Shown here in pieces: positions 1 to 8,049 of a stretch of DNA of 22,718 nt. The position numbers and the translations under genes are program-made. The first letter of the stretch is position 1. Each line of letters starts with the position of its first letter. Source of the DNA: a virus. The stretch lies in IMG/VR virus record IMGVR_UViG_3300005912_000065, positions 1-22,718 of that record, one strand, 5' to 3'. The notes below the pieces were generated by a model. The model had not been told where the DNA came from. It saw nothing but the letters and a program-made list of their open reading frames with translations, and ran no database searches.

Positions 1-133
1 TGCCGCCGTGGCCGTCACCCCGTCAAGGATGTTTATCTCTGCCGCCGTGGCCGTCACCCCGTCAAGGATGTTTATCTCTGCCGCCGTGGCTGTCACCCCG
101 TCAAGGATGTTTATCTCTGCCGCCGTGGCTGTC
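1..133. repeat. 39-bp tandem repeat in the fibre gene
   Basis: Units at 1-39, 40-78 and 79-117 are 39 bp long, with a partial unit at 118-133 that then diverges. The first two units are identical; the third differs by one base (C to T at the 12th position of the unit, synonymous). The array may continue outside the window. The unit encodes 13 residues, so gain or loss of a unit keeps the reading frame. Confidence 0.95.
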
Positions 134-606
134 AGGCCCAGATTGGTCAGGGCAACAGGGGCAGTCGAAGCCCCCGTGCCGCCGTCCGCGACAGCAAGGT
201 CAGTGATGCCTGTGATAGTGCCGCCCGTGATAGTGGCGGTGGTCGCTGTCAGCCCAGCAAACGACGGACTGTCCGTCGTCGCCACACCTTGATCCATGTC
301 CGCAGCGTGCTGAAGTTCCTCGCCAGCCACAGTCAAGAACACCAGCGCGGTGCCGCTCAGGTTGATGGCCACGTCACTGTTCGAGCTCTCGCTCACTGTG
401 CGCGTAAGTGTTGGGCCAGACACGTTGTAGGTGCCTGTTCCGATCTCCCAGTTGTTGCCGTCCTCGATGGCGTAGCGAACAGTGTTGCCGTTCGCTACGC
501 CAGCAGCGGCGAAGGTCTGGAACCCATCAACCGCTGATCCGAGAGTAATCGTGCCAGTGCCAGTTGTGACAGTGGACATCTTTGCGCGATTGACTAGCTT
601 TACCAT
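1..606 (-). CDS. Tail fibre protein, N-terminal part (partial, runs off window start)
   Basis: An open frame of 202 codons starts at the ATG at 606-604 and is still open at base 1. A Shine-Dalgarno-like AAGGTG lies 7 bases upstream of the ATG, and the start is 11 bases after the stop of the preceding gene. The N-terminal ~100 residues look like a small beta-rich virion-attachment domain. Then comes the ADGGTGAS motif followed by LTATAAE, both common in phage side or tail fibres. From about residue 159 the protein is a tandem repeat of 13 residues (VTATAAEINILDG), three copies plus a fragment before the edge. Such repeats usually form the shaft of trimeric fibres that end in a receptor-binding or S74 chaperone domain, which would lie outside the window. 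Role as fibre is inferred from these motifs. Confidence 0.8.
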   Translation of the reverse strand, partial: MVKLVNRAKMSTVTTGTGTITLGSAVDGFQTFAAAGVANGNTVRYAIEDGNNWEIGTGTYNVSGPTLTRTVSESSNSDVAINLSGTALVFLTVAGEELQHAADMDQGVATTDSPSFAGLTATTATITGGTITGITDLAVADGGTGASTAPVALTNLGLTATAAEINILDGVTATAAEINILDGVTATAAEINILDGVTATAA

Positions 607-617
607 GTTTCTTCACC

Positions 618-1055
618 TTAGGAGATTTGCAGGACGCCGTTAGCCGCCGAGAAGTCCAGCGTGAAGCTGTCACCATCGTTGAGCGTCAAGCTCAGGCCAT
701 AATCGTAGTAGCCGATCAGCGGGTCCGCAGGAACCGTTACGGTGTCGTTGTAGAGATACACGTAACGGAATGGACCAACATCGCCGCCCGAAGCTGAGAG
801 CGTGATGTCCGCCAGCACCAGCTTGTAGGTGCCGCCAGTCTGCGTCGAAGAAGTCGTGGTGACGTTGCGCGACGAACAGTTGGCGTAGCTAATCGCCGTG
901 ACGTTGGCGAGGACGCCGTTGCCATCGGTTGCTGGGTTGCTGCTCTCGGAACCAGGAGCAGTGTTGGAAAGTGCGACGACGACTTGATCGCTTGCGAGGT
1001 CCATGTTGTGAACTGCGTTGACGACGAAATCGTTTACCTTGTTGAATGTTGCCAT
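618..1055 (-). CDS. Small phage structural protein of unknown role (145 aa)
   Basis: Start ATG at 1055-1053 has an excellent Shine-Dalgarno sequence (AAAGGAG, 7 bases before ATG) and a promoter-like element 32 bases upstream. The protein is beta-rich, with no signal peptide or membrane segment. It has the pattern of a widespread phage protein type: an N-terminal FNKVNDFVVNAVHNMDL segment, a central SYANCSSRNVTTTSS stretch, then GPFRYVYLYNDT and LIGYYDYG, ending in a hydrophobic strand. I recognise this type from tail-fibre regions of many phages, where it is a presumed virion component; no biochemical role is known to me. It lies between the fibre gene and the fibre-assembly-like gene, so an attachment or decoration role near the tail tip is a guess. 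Confidence 0.8.
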   Translation of the reverse strand: MATFNKVNDFVVNAVHNMDLASDQVVVALSNTAPGSESSNPATDGNGVLANVTAISYANCSSRNVTTTSSTQTGGTYKLVLADITLSASGGDVGPFRYVYLYNDTVTVPADPLIGYYDYGLSLTLNDGDSFTLDFSAANGVLQIS

Positions 1056-1086
1056 TGGAGGTCTCCTTTTGCATGCATGTGCTTAC

Positions 1087-1115
1087 ATTGTAACTGTTTC
1101 GGGCAATTTTGGAAA
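1087..1115 (-). promoter_or_regulatory. Sigma70-like promoter for the 145-aa gene and fibre
   Basis: On the minus strand: TTTCCA (1115-1110), 17-base spacer, TACAAT (1092-1087). The -35 matches TTGACA at four of six positions and the -10 matches TATAAT at five. Predicted start of transcription is near 1080, giving a 25-base leader that contains the strong ribosome binding site of the next gene. It lies in the 69-base gap after the gene at 1125-1529 and belongs to a family of four such elements in the window. Confidence 0.7.
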
Positions 1116-1124
1116 GCCAGTTGA

Positions 1125-1529
1125 CTATTGCGGTGCCAATGGCCAGTCGATAATCTTTGGCCACTCAGGTTGAGAGGTCACATCACGCAGAGCTTGGCGG
1201 TAAACAGCCCATGCGCCTTTGTCAACAGGTGCGTCGGGCATCTGCGTCCAGTCGCTGGCTAAGAGCAGGTCGTTGCGCTTTAGCCTTGCCTCAGCAGCTA
1301 GCTCTTCGTCAGTTGGCTCAGGGAGCGGTGGCTTAGCTCGCTGTTCCGCTTTTCCAGTTTCAATGTCAACACACAGCAGGCCTGTCTCTTGCCAGCCGTC
1401 AATCTGACCAGTGACATCGAACCGCAGCGGATGCATCGCGTTGTGCGGCTGGATGTCGATCTGGGATTGATCGCAGTCGACTATCACCTCAATGATGCCT
1501 TGCTCGTCTGTGAATGCATACACGCTCAT
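1125..1529 (-). CDS. Tail fibre assembly / tail assembly chaperone-like protein (134 aa)
   Basis: The start chosen is the ATG at 1529-1527, which overlaps the J-like gene's TGA as ATGA and has GGAG 8 bases upstream; longer upstream forms would read into the J gene. The C-terminal third shows the signature of small fibre-assembly proteins: a charged helix (EEL..EARLKRNDLLLASDWTQMPDAP) followed by W..YRQALRD and a terminal P.W..IDWP. The N-terminal half (YAFTDEQGIIEVIVDCDQ) is compact and beta-rich. Such proteins sit next to tip or fibre genes and help fibre folding or trimerisation. The position directly after the tip protein and before the fibre fits. Function is inferred from motif resemblance and context. 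Confidence 0.75.
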   Translation of the reverse strand: MSVYAFTDEQGIIEVIVDCDQSQIDIQPHNAMHPLRFDVTGQIDGWQETGLLCVDIETGKAEQRAKPPLPEPTDEELAAEARLKRNDLLLASDWTQMPDAPVDKGAWAVYRQALRDVTSQPEWPKIIDWPLAPQ

Positions 1530-4500
1530 TTCTTCAACTCCGAAAGCAACATTGAACGGTGAAAGATAGTCAGGCCGTTGCTCCCACCAGCTGTAAAAAC
1601 GCGCAGCTGATACGTGATGACACCAGATCCAGGATTGTCGCGGCGATTGAAGGAACAAGAACCAAGCCCCCAGCCATAGGTGTTAGTGTTTCTTACACGA
1701 ACTGTCCCGAGGAACCCAGTAAAGATTACAGTCGAAACGCCATTCTTGATGCGTATTAACTGAGAATTCCAAGTGTGATCTGTAAACTTCAAGGAGTCAA
1801 TGTCGCCAAAAGGCTGCAAAAAGAACGATGATGCTATGTTGACGGGTGCGCCTGTGCAATCGATTGAAGCTGTGATGATGATTGAGTCTGCTGGTGTCGT
1901 AAGCCCGCCAGAGTTTATCGTTGTCGTCGAATATGCGCCGACTGTGAAGGTGACCTGATTGTCGCCTATCTTCGCTGTCTGGATTGTCGCATTCTCGATT
2001 TTGGCGTTGGTAATGATCGAATTGTTGATCTGAGCGCTGTTGGTAATGATACCGCTAGTTGCAAGCAATCCACCTGTGATTGTGTTGGCGACAATCTTGT
2101 TACCAGTGATTGTGTTGCCGAGTATCTTGCTTGCGATAACAGAGTTAGCCTGAAGTTTTGGAGTGCTGATCGCATTATCTGCGATCTTGGTCTCAGTTAT
2201 AGAGCCAGCGGCGACATCAGCAATTACAAGCACCCAAGCCGAATCCGTCCACTGATAGAGCTTGCCGTCTGTGCGGTTGTAAACTTTCTCACCGACGAAC
2301 GCCCCAGCAGCTGGCAGCGACGTAACATCGCGGATCGCATACAGCCCTTGGTCCGTGAACAGAGAATAGATGCCTTCCGCAAAGTCATCATCGTCGATGA
2401 AGGTCGTGGTGCCTTGAACGCCGCTGGTAAACCCTGACTTGTTGCCAGAATAGTCAACAGCCTTGAGGAAGTACCAGCGTCTGACGCTGATCCCAAGGTT
2501 GGTGCGCACGAACTCATCGCCAGCAGAGATGCCAACCCGCGTTGCACCAGCAGTCGTGTTGGTTGTGTTCTCCCAAACCTCAACAAAGTTAAAGTCGAGG
2601 TCTGCAGGATTTGTCCATCGCACTGTGATGTAACCGAACCCGCCTGCTGCGGTTATGGCTGTGGGCAGCCCAGGAGCGGTTGTGTCGCCGCCACCCGTAA
2701 ACGTGGCACTCGCCCAAGAGCCGCTGATGCCTGCTATAGTAACAGCGCGCACACGGAAGATGTATTCAACACCGTCGACCAACGGCATGATTTCAAGGCT
2801 GGGGTCGTTCGAACGTGTGGTGTTGTATGCGCTGTCAACCAGAGCCTTCCATTGAATCTCGTAGTAGCTGACGTAGGTGCTCTCAACCTCGTCCCAGCCC
2901 AAGATCGCAGAGTTGATAAACGTCCCGTCGCCCTGAAGCCGCCCACCACCAGCCACTGTCAGGTTGTTTATCGTCAACCCGCCGAATGGGGTGGGCAGGT
3001 TGGTGTTGTTCTTGATTATCTCTTGCTCTTCGGCATTCCAGTTGAATGCAGCCGAGCTCGTCTCGCGCAGCGACATCTTGACGCGCACACCACCTTCTTG
3101 GGTAATCAGCAGCTGCCAAGACGAGACCTGAAGCTCCTTGTTGGTCCATCCGTAGTCGGAGATTGTCAGCCGCACAGTGTCGCCAACCTCAACACCGATC
3201 GCATTGAGCCCGAACTCAGCGATGAATGTCATCTGCTCGCGCATGCGGAACAGCATCTGCTTTGCAACGCGCTGAGCTCGTGCGCCATCGTTGATGAACA
3301 GGAACGACGCATCCAGTGTGTTTTCGATATTGTTGTCCTCAGCCAAGAATGCTGAGCTCTCGATGGAAGGATAGTCCTGCTCGATGTAGTCGCTGCCTTT
3401 ATCAACGAACGTGCCTGTTACGCGGTTAAAGCTCTCTCTGCGAGAGAACCGAGTCTGCACCGAGATCGTGGAGCGAAGGTCGGCCAGCGTAAATGTCTTG
3501 ACTGGTGCCTCATAAACACCAACACGCAGTTTCCAAGCACCGCCAGAGAAATACAGATCGCCGTTGACGCACTGGACCATCTCTTGCAATGCACGACCAG
3601 TGGTTGATGCTGCGTTTACCACCCCGTTAATTGTGTACCGTTTCTGCGAGCCGCCGCCAACAGTGGTGACGAACTCATCGCTGTCGTTAGCTGCCGAAGA
3701 GAAGTAGGTGTTGTCCACCAGCGGATCGTTCAAGCCATATTCAGACGTGATGTAGTCTCGGATGCACAGAGCCGCATTTTCGGTCCAAGCTGTTGTGCCA
3801 GTGCGCGGATCAAACACGCGCTTGCCTTTGATTACAGCTGTGAAGGTTGGCACGCCGTTGGCGAAAACCTCGTTGGAATGATCATACTGCATCCGAACAT
3901 ATATGTAGGCGATGTTCTTGCCAACAAAAGACGACGTTGCGGATGTTTCTGAAACCAATGCGCTGTCAGCGGTCGTCTGTGATCCGTTGTATTTGCGGAT
4001 GCGAATGGTCTTAACGTATTCGCCTACTCTGCGATCGTTCCCAGACGGGAACTTCTTGATCAGCCACCTGTTATCAGTTACGAAGCCACTTCCATCAAGG
4101 CTTACGACCTGATCGTTGACGTAAATATCGCCGACCTCTTGAACACTGTGGCCTGCCAGCGCGATGACAACGTGCAGGAATGTATCCTCGTTCCTCCCAC
4201 TATTAAAGCTGCTGTTCGTGCTTTCCATGAACACGATGGTGCCGCCCTTGCGGACTTCGCCATAGACGTATTCTTGGGTGGAAGCAGCCTCGCGCGAATT
4301 GATTAGCGTTGGTGAGTTGGGCTGTCCCTGTGCTTTAGGGGCCAATGCCGCAACAGCCAGCGAGGTTATGGCAGTGGTGGCAAGGTAACCAACAACAGCA
4401 CCAAGCGTCAAAGTGTAAGTGCCGATTGTCAAAATTGAGGTCGCAGCCAAAGACTGACCAAGAATCAGCGTGCCAACGGTAATGGGGTCGCGCGGAACGC

Positions 4501-4543
4501 GGTCCCAGTCGTTGTGGCGCATGACGTTGAATGGCTGTTTCAT
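1526..4543 (-). CDS. Tip attachment / host-specificity protein J-like (1005 aa)
   Basis: This is the largest gene of the window and is comparable to lambda J (1132 aa). ATG at 4543-4541 overlaps the TGA of the peptidase-like gene. Residues ~22-70 are strongly hydrophobic with small residues, as in the N-termini of many J-like proteins. Residues ~80-190 carry the segment around EYVYGEVRKGG and a GHSVQEVGDIYVND motif, followed by a hub region to ~500. Two fibronectin-III-like domains follow (about 520-620 and 625-720; W/Y-rich strands such as YYEIQWKA and ITVRWTNP). Residues ~780-860 hold short imperfect repeats of the form I.(N/T).(I/V)...KI. ahead of a beta-rich C-terminus. The protein caps the tail tip and probably contacts the receptor. 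Family assignment is by domain order and neighbours. Confidence 0.85.
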   Translation of the reverse strand: MKQPFNVMRHNDWDRVPRDPITVGTLILGQSLAATSILTIGTYTLTLGAVVGYLATTAITSLAVAALAPKAQGQPNSPTLINSREAASTQEYVYGEVRKGGTIVFMESTNSSFNSGRNEDTFLHVVIALAGHSVQEVGDIYVNDQVVSLDGSGFVTDNRWLIKKFPSGNDRRVGEYVKTIRIRKYNGSQTTADSALVSETSATSSFVGKNIAYIYVRMQYDHSNEVFANGVPTFTAVIKGKRVFDPRTGTTAWTENAALCIRDYITSEYGLNDPLVDNTYFSSAANDSDEFVTTVGGGSQKRYTINGVVNAASTTGRALQEMVQCVNGDLYFSGGAWKLRVGVYEAPVKTFTLADLRSTISVQTRFSRRESFNRVTGTFVDKGSDYIEQDYPSIESSAFLAEDNNIENTLDASFLFINDGARAQRVAKQMLFRMREQMTFIAEFGLNAIGVEVGDTVRLTISDYGWTNKELQVSSWQLLITQEGGVRVKMSLRETSSAAFNWNAEEQEIIKNNTNLPTPFGGLTINNLTVAGGGRLQGDGTFINSAILGWDEVESTYVSYYEIQWKALVDSAYNTTRSNDPSLEIMPLVDGVEYIFRVRAVTIAGISGSWASATFTGGGDTTAPGLPTAITAAGGFGYITVRWTNPADLDFNFVEVWENTTNTTAGATRVGISAGDEFVRTNLGISVRRWYFLKAVDYSGNKSGFTSGVQGTTTFIDDDDFAEGIYSLFTDQGLYAIRDVTSLPAAGAFVGEKVYNRTDGKLYQWTDSAWVLVIADVAAGSITETKIADNAISTPKLQANSVIASKILGNTITGNKIVANTITGGLLATSGIITNSAQINNSIITNAKIENATIQTAKIGDNQVTFTVGAYSTTTINSGGLTTPADSIIITASIDCTGAPVNIASSFFLQPFGDIDSLKFTDHTWNSQLIRIKNGVSTVIFTGFLGTVRVRNTNTYGWGLGSCSFNRRDNPGSGVITYQLRVFTAGGSNGLTIFHRSMLLSELKK

Positions 4544-4950
4544 TTAATCCATGCACCTTCAATTTCGCTCAGCGGCAAGAAAGCAATCTCGCTGTCGCCG
4601 ACGAACACCGCATTCGTCCCGTTGGCTATTCCCAAAGCACTGCCCGTAATCCAACGCCCGACCTTGGTCGTAAGAACCAATGCACCGCGCGATGGCATCC
4701 CCTCAACCCGCGTCAAGTGCTTGTCAAGTGCCTCTTCAATTGTGTCTGCTCCATAGTGTTTGTTGATCAAAGTCTTGAGAGCCTTGGGTCCGCACTTGGC
4801 ATACTTGCCCATGATCTTGTCAGCGTAGCCTTCGCCGTGCATCGCCGCCCATGCTCCATTGGTGAAGGTAAAGCAGTCGTGCTTGCCAAGATCAAAGCAC
4901 TTGTTCCTGCTTTCTTCAATGTAAGAGATTAGGCTTTCCCTGTGCCCCAT
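4540..4950 (-). CDS. NlpC/P60- or DUF6950-like tail peptidase (136 aa)
   Basis: ATG at 4950-4948 is preceded by AAGGA six bases upstream and overlaps the preceding gene by 22 bases. The motif GKHDCFTFTNGAWAAMHG, with Cys near residue 26 at the start of a helix, matches the nucleophile region of NlpC/P60-type papain-fold peptidases, in the small form often annotated DUF6950. I see no clear catalytic histidine in the GI....AVFVG strands, where NlpC proteins have one, so activity is uncertain. In lambda (gpK) and in gene transfer agents a peptidase of this class sits between the hub proteins and the tip protein and helps cell-wall passage. The same position here supports the call. Confidence 0.7.
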   Translation of the reverse strand: MGHRESLISYIEESRNKCFDLGKHDCFTFTNGAWAAMHGEGYADKIMGKYAKCGPKALKTLINKHYGADTIEEALDKHLTRVEGMPSRGALVLTTKVGRWITGSALGIANGTNAVFVGDSEIAFLPLSEIEGAWIK

Positions 4951-5480
4951 TGTATTTCCTTGTCTTGAAGCGAAGCCACAGTCGAGAGGAAATTGTCCCC
5001 AGGATTGCGAGCAATGTGATTCTGTTGCGTGTAGCGACGGGTGTTTGAACGCTGCAAAGCCACCAGTTTGCTTTCAACGCTCAGGGACAGCGTTACAGTT
5101 TCTGGCCCTTTCTCGTGCGTCATGACATCCATGAGACCAGCGAACACTTCAACAATCTGCGTGACGCTCGTCTCGCCGAACAACACACGGCATGGTCTGC
5201 CCTGATAAGGCTCCTGTAGTGCCAGCGAGACGATGGTCTGGTCAATGCCTGTCAGCGTCAGGTTGATGCCCTTGGCTGAAAGGTCGCCGACCTCCTCAAT
5301 TCCGCTGATCGCCAACAGCTGCCCAGCGCCATAATAGATGTTGCTCTCGATAATGCGCTCACCGTAGCCTGTCCAAAGTCGGATAATGCCGCTGTCAAAC
5401 TGCAATTCAATCGCGTGATACGGCTGGATTGAAGGCTGTGTTAAAGCAGTCAGGAGAGCCGATGGGATTGATCTGCTCAT
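4929..5480 (-). CDS. Tail hub / baseplate protein, DUF2163-like (183 aa)
   Basis: ATG overlaps the upstream gene as ATGA. The N-terminal half is beta-rich, beginning SIPSALLTALTQPSIQPYHAIELQF, with a following strand RLWTGYGERI. It then has GAGQLLAISGIEE and ..LTLTGID, the pattern of the small hub proteins called DUF2163/phage_BR0599 (GTA gp13, lambda gpL position). The C-terminal half contains S.ESKLVALQRSNTRRYT. At 183 aa it is shorter than typical DUF2163 proteins (about 290 aa) and may contain only the first domain. It would form part of the tail-tip ring between the distal tail protein and the tip protein. Order tape measure, distal protein, hub, peptidase, tip matches that of gene transfer agents. 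Confidence 0.65.
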   Translation of the reverse strand: MSRSIPSALLTALTQPSIQPYHAIELQFDSGIIRLWTGYGERIIESNIYYGAGQLLAISGIEEVGDLSAKGINLTLTGIDQTIVSLALQEPYQGRPCRVLFGETSVTQIVEVFAGLMDVMTHEKGPETVTLSLSVESKLVALQRSNTRRYTQQNHIARNPGDNFLSTVASLQDKEIQWGTGKA

Positions 5481-6061
5481 ATCGCCAAAGCCTCTACTGC
5501 GCTAAAGTTGATGCCATAGTGCTCGACCTCGTTGATGTTCCAGCTGGTGTCATTTGAAGCCAGTCGGAATGTTCCTTGGGCATAGGTCAAGTCAGCAGCC
5601 GAAGACGACACTGTGGTGCGCAAAGATGGATAAATGCTCATCGATCCAGAACCAGAACGATCAGCAAGAACCTTGTGCAGATACTTGGTCGTCCCAACAG
5701 TCAACGAGAACCAATCGCCAGCCAACAGGGTGCCGCTCATCGAAACTGTAACTGTGCTTGACCCAGCCGAGCCAGAGACCGTTGCAGACGTAGCAGTGCC
5801 GCGCGGAGTTGCAGCCAAAGGGTCGCCAAGGTAAAATGTCCCGAACCTGCCCCGCAAGCTCGTCAGGAACGCGAGCCAGCGCTCAGCGTCCGCACGCTTC
5901 ATCGTCGGCAGAGCAACGTCAACCAGCCAACGCTGGCCAGGATTGGCCTGAGCCTGCTGTGTGAAGGTAAACGGACTTTCCTCGATGGCCACTGCGTTCT
6001 GAGTTGTGATGCTGACGCTGCGGATCTTGGTGTGTGTTGGGAGGGCTATGGGAGTCGTCAT
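5477..6061 (-). CDS. Distal tail protein-like (DUF2460 position, 194 aa)
   Basis: ATG at 6061-6059 overlaps the tape measure stop as ATGA. Beta-rich protein. A central segment (GQRWLVDVALPTMKRADAERW, then a run ending LRGRFGTFYLGDP) closely resembles small phage tail proteins that follow the tape measure gene and are often annotated DUF2460 or distal tail protein. The middle is low in charge and rich in Ser, Thr and Gly. It would join the last tail-tube ring to the hub. Assignment rests on the RGR.GTF.LGDP motif and on position; the exact family should be taken as probable, not certain. Confidence 0.6.
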   Translation of the reverse strand: MTTPIALPTHTKIRSVSITTQNAVAIEESPFTFTQQAQANPGQRWLVDVALPTMKRADAERWLAFLTSLRGRFGTFYLGDPLAATPRGTATSATVSGSAGSSTVTVSMSGTLLAGDWFSLTVGTTKYLHKVLADRSGSGSMSIYPSLRTTVSSSAADLTYAQGTFRLASNDTSWNINEVEHYGINFSAVEALAI

Positions 6062-8049
6062 GCGTATCCAAGTCCATTCGGGCTGCGCCGCTGGGCGTCA
6101 AACACAGCAGCCTTGGTTGTCTCAACGAGCTTGGGCAGGATTGAATTCATCTCTTGCCGTGTGACGCCGTTGCCGAACGTGTTGTGCTGGATCACAGTTG
6201 CTCCGCTTGACATTTGCGAACCTGCCTTGTTGTGATCGACGATCGTCTCATTGGGGTGGACGATCGCAGGGAACCCACCACGCCCATCAACCCCACCAGA
6301 CCTTGGCCCGCGCCCAGTGTAGCCGCCGCCCTCGTAGTTGGCAGCCGCTGGTGCCGTTGCAGCTGCTGGCACGCCCATTGCTGTGCCGATTGTGTTGGCT
6401 ATAAAGCCTGTGATGCGCTTCACAACGAAGATGCGATAAAGCTCTGCGATGATGGAGCGAGCCATGCCTTTGAACGCATCGCCAGCGGACTTTGTTCCGT
6501 CGACCATGCTCATGAATGCCTCTTCCATCTTCTGACCGATCATATCGGCCGCAGACTTGGCGCGTGATTGAGCTTCGGTCAGCACCCGCTTAAGGTTCTC
6601 GGCTGCACCAGCTGTCGCATTGATGTTGGTTGCCCCAACGCTGCCGAGGTCAACTGTGCTTGCGGTCAGCGCGTCCGACTCAGCAGTCGCTCCGCTCAAG
6701 GCCTCGCCGAACCTGCCCACTGCTTCTGCTAGGCCAGCGAATGCGCCACCAGCCATCCCTTCAGCTTGCTCGCGCAGGCGATTGGCTTCTGCGGTGCGGT
6801 TGAGTGCAGCGTTCTCAAGCATTGAGGCATAAGACTGCGCACCGAATGCGTCGATGCCTTCTTTGCCGAGCTTCTCTGCTACCTTGTTGAACGCAGGTGC
6901 GATCCCGCTAAGGAAGTCAGCCCACTTCTGAGCAAGGTTGGCGATGACACTAGTCCATATGGCCTCGATGTCTTTGCCGAATGCTTGGAACCGCAGACCC
7001 CAAGACTGAGCCACGATAATCATTCCGTCGAATGCTGCTTTGAAGATGTCGCCCAGCATGCTTAGCAAGTTGCCGAACCCGCCGACCTTTTGCGAGGCTT
7101 GGGCAATCTGGTAGATGACTTCGCCCAAAAGAACAACTAGAGCACCTATGCCAGTGCGGATCAGCGCCGCGCGCACAGCAACCAGTGACCCAGCGAACGT
7201 CATCGTGGCGACTCGAGCAGCCACCAAAGCCTTGATGTATTTCCCTGCCATGAACCCAGCGAATGCGGTGACAGCTGAAAGGTACGCAGGGATGCGCGAG
7301 AAGATGCCATCAAGAACATTTCGAAACGGCTGGCCGATCCTCATTGCGTTTGTGAATGCGGTGGCCAACGCTTCAACAGCAGGAGCAAGAGCCACTGTCA
7401 GCTGGTTGGCCATCCCACGGAACACCAGCCCTATCCTGCTCAGAGCATCGTTGGCCCGCTCAATCTGATCAGCTGCATCCTCGCCAATGGCCACTCCAAA
7501 GTCGCGCACGTCTTGGGTTGCTTGCCGAAGTGTCTCGCTGTCGAGCCGTGCCATGGCGATCGAGCCTTCCTCGCCGAACAGCTGCCCAGCAACAGCAGCT
7601 TGCTCAGCCGCAGGAACGAACTCAGCAATGGCTTCGTTGATGCGCAGCACCCGCTCGTCCAGCGGCATGTTCATCAACTCTCCTGCGCTCAAATTGAGCC
7701 TCTTTAGAGCGTCTGCAGCAGGTCCGGTGCCAGAGGCTGCTTGGCTAAGGCGACGCGTCAGGTCTTTGGTGGCTTGCTCGATGCCAGACATGCTGACACC
7801 CGCCAGCTCACCAGCTCGCTCAAGGACCTGCATTGACTTGACGGTCGTGTTGAGCGATTGCGCCAGCTTGGCTTGTGCGTCCAGAGCCTGTGCTGTTCGG
7901 ACAAAGATCGCCGCTGTTGAAGCAGCGACTGCAGCTGCTGCTGCAGCTGCAACTCTTGCCAAACGCCGTAGCCTTGCTTGAACGTCGCCTGTGCCTCTTA
8001 AGAAGTCACTGACATCAGCTCCGATCTTGACCTTAAGGCTTGGCAGCAT
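6058..8049 (-). CDS. Tail tape measure protein (663 aa)
   Basis: ATG at 8049-8047 is weakly preceded by GGA and overlaps by 17 bases the end of the frameshifted chaperone extension, so translation is probably coupled. Long, alanine-rich, mostly helical protein. The N-terminus (LKVKIGADVSDF) is the usual start of this family. A hydrophobic stretch at about 34-48 (VAAAAAAAVAAS) and a larger hydrophobic zone around residues 250-310 could insert in the host membrane. Helices continue to ~540 (AEAQSRAKSAADMIGQKMEEAF..MVDGTKSAGDAFK). The C-terminus has a Gly-rich linker (YEGGGYTGRGPRSGG) followed by PAIVHPNETIVDH, typical of the C-terminal domain. It sets tail length and is carried in the tube; about 660 residues would predict a tail of roughly 100 nm by the usual 1.5 Å per residue rule. 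Confidence 0.9.
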   Translation of the reverse strand: MLPSLKVKIGADVSDFLRGTGDVQARLRRLARVAAAAAAAVAASTAAIFVRTAQALDAQAKLAQSLNTTVKSMQVLERAGELAGVSMSGIEQATKDLTRRLSQAASGTGPAADALKRLNLSAGELMNMPLDERVLRINEAIAEFVPAAEQAAVAGQLFGEEGSIAMARLDSETLRQATQDVRDFGVAIGEDAADQIERANDALSRIGLVFRGMANQLTVALAPAVEALATAFTNAMRIGQPFRNVLDGIFSRIPAYLSAVTAFAGFMAGKYIKALVAARVATMTFAGSLVAVRAALIRTGIGALVVLLGEVIYQIAQASQKVGGFGNLLSMLGDIFKAAFDGMIIVAQSWGLRFQAFGKDIEAIWTSVIANLAQKWADFLSGIAPAFNKVAEKLGKEGIDAFGAQSYASMLENAALNRTAEANRLREQAEGMAGGAFAGLAEAVGRFGEALSGATAESDALTASTVDLGSVGATNINATAGAAENLKRVLTEAQSRAKSAADMIGQKMEEAFMSMVDGTKSAGDAFKGMARSIIAELYRIFVVKRITGFIANTIGTAMGVPAAATAPAAANYEGGGYTGRGPRSGGVDGRGGFPAIVHPNETIVDHNKAGSQMSSGATVIQHNTFGNGVTRQEMNSILPKLVETTKAAVFDAQRRSPNGLGYA

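Noticed and set aside
1-133. CRISPR array
   Set aside because: The repeat units abut with no spacers and are in frame with a fibre-like protein, so this is a coding tandem repeat.
4949-4954. TACAAT on the minus strand at the peptidase gene start as a promoter
   Set aside because: The -35 position does not match TTTCC or TTGACA, and the hexamer is part of the ribosome-site-to-ATG spacing within coding sequence.
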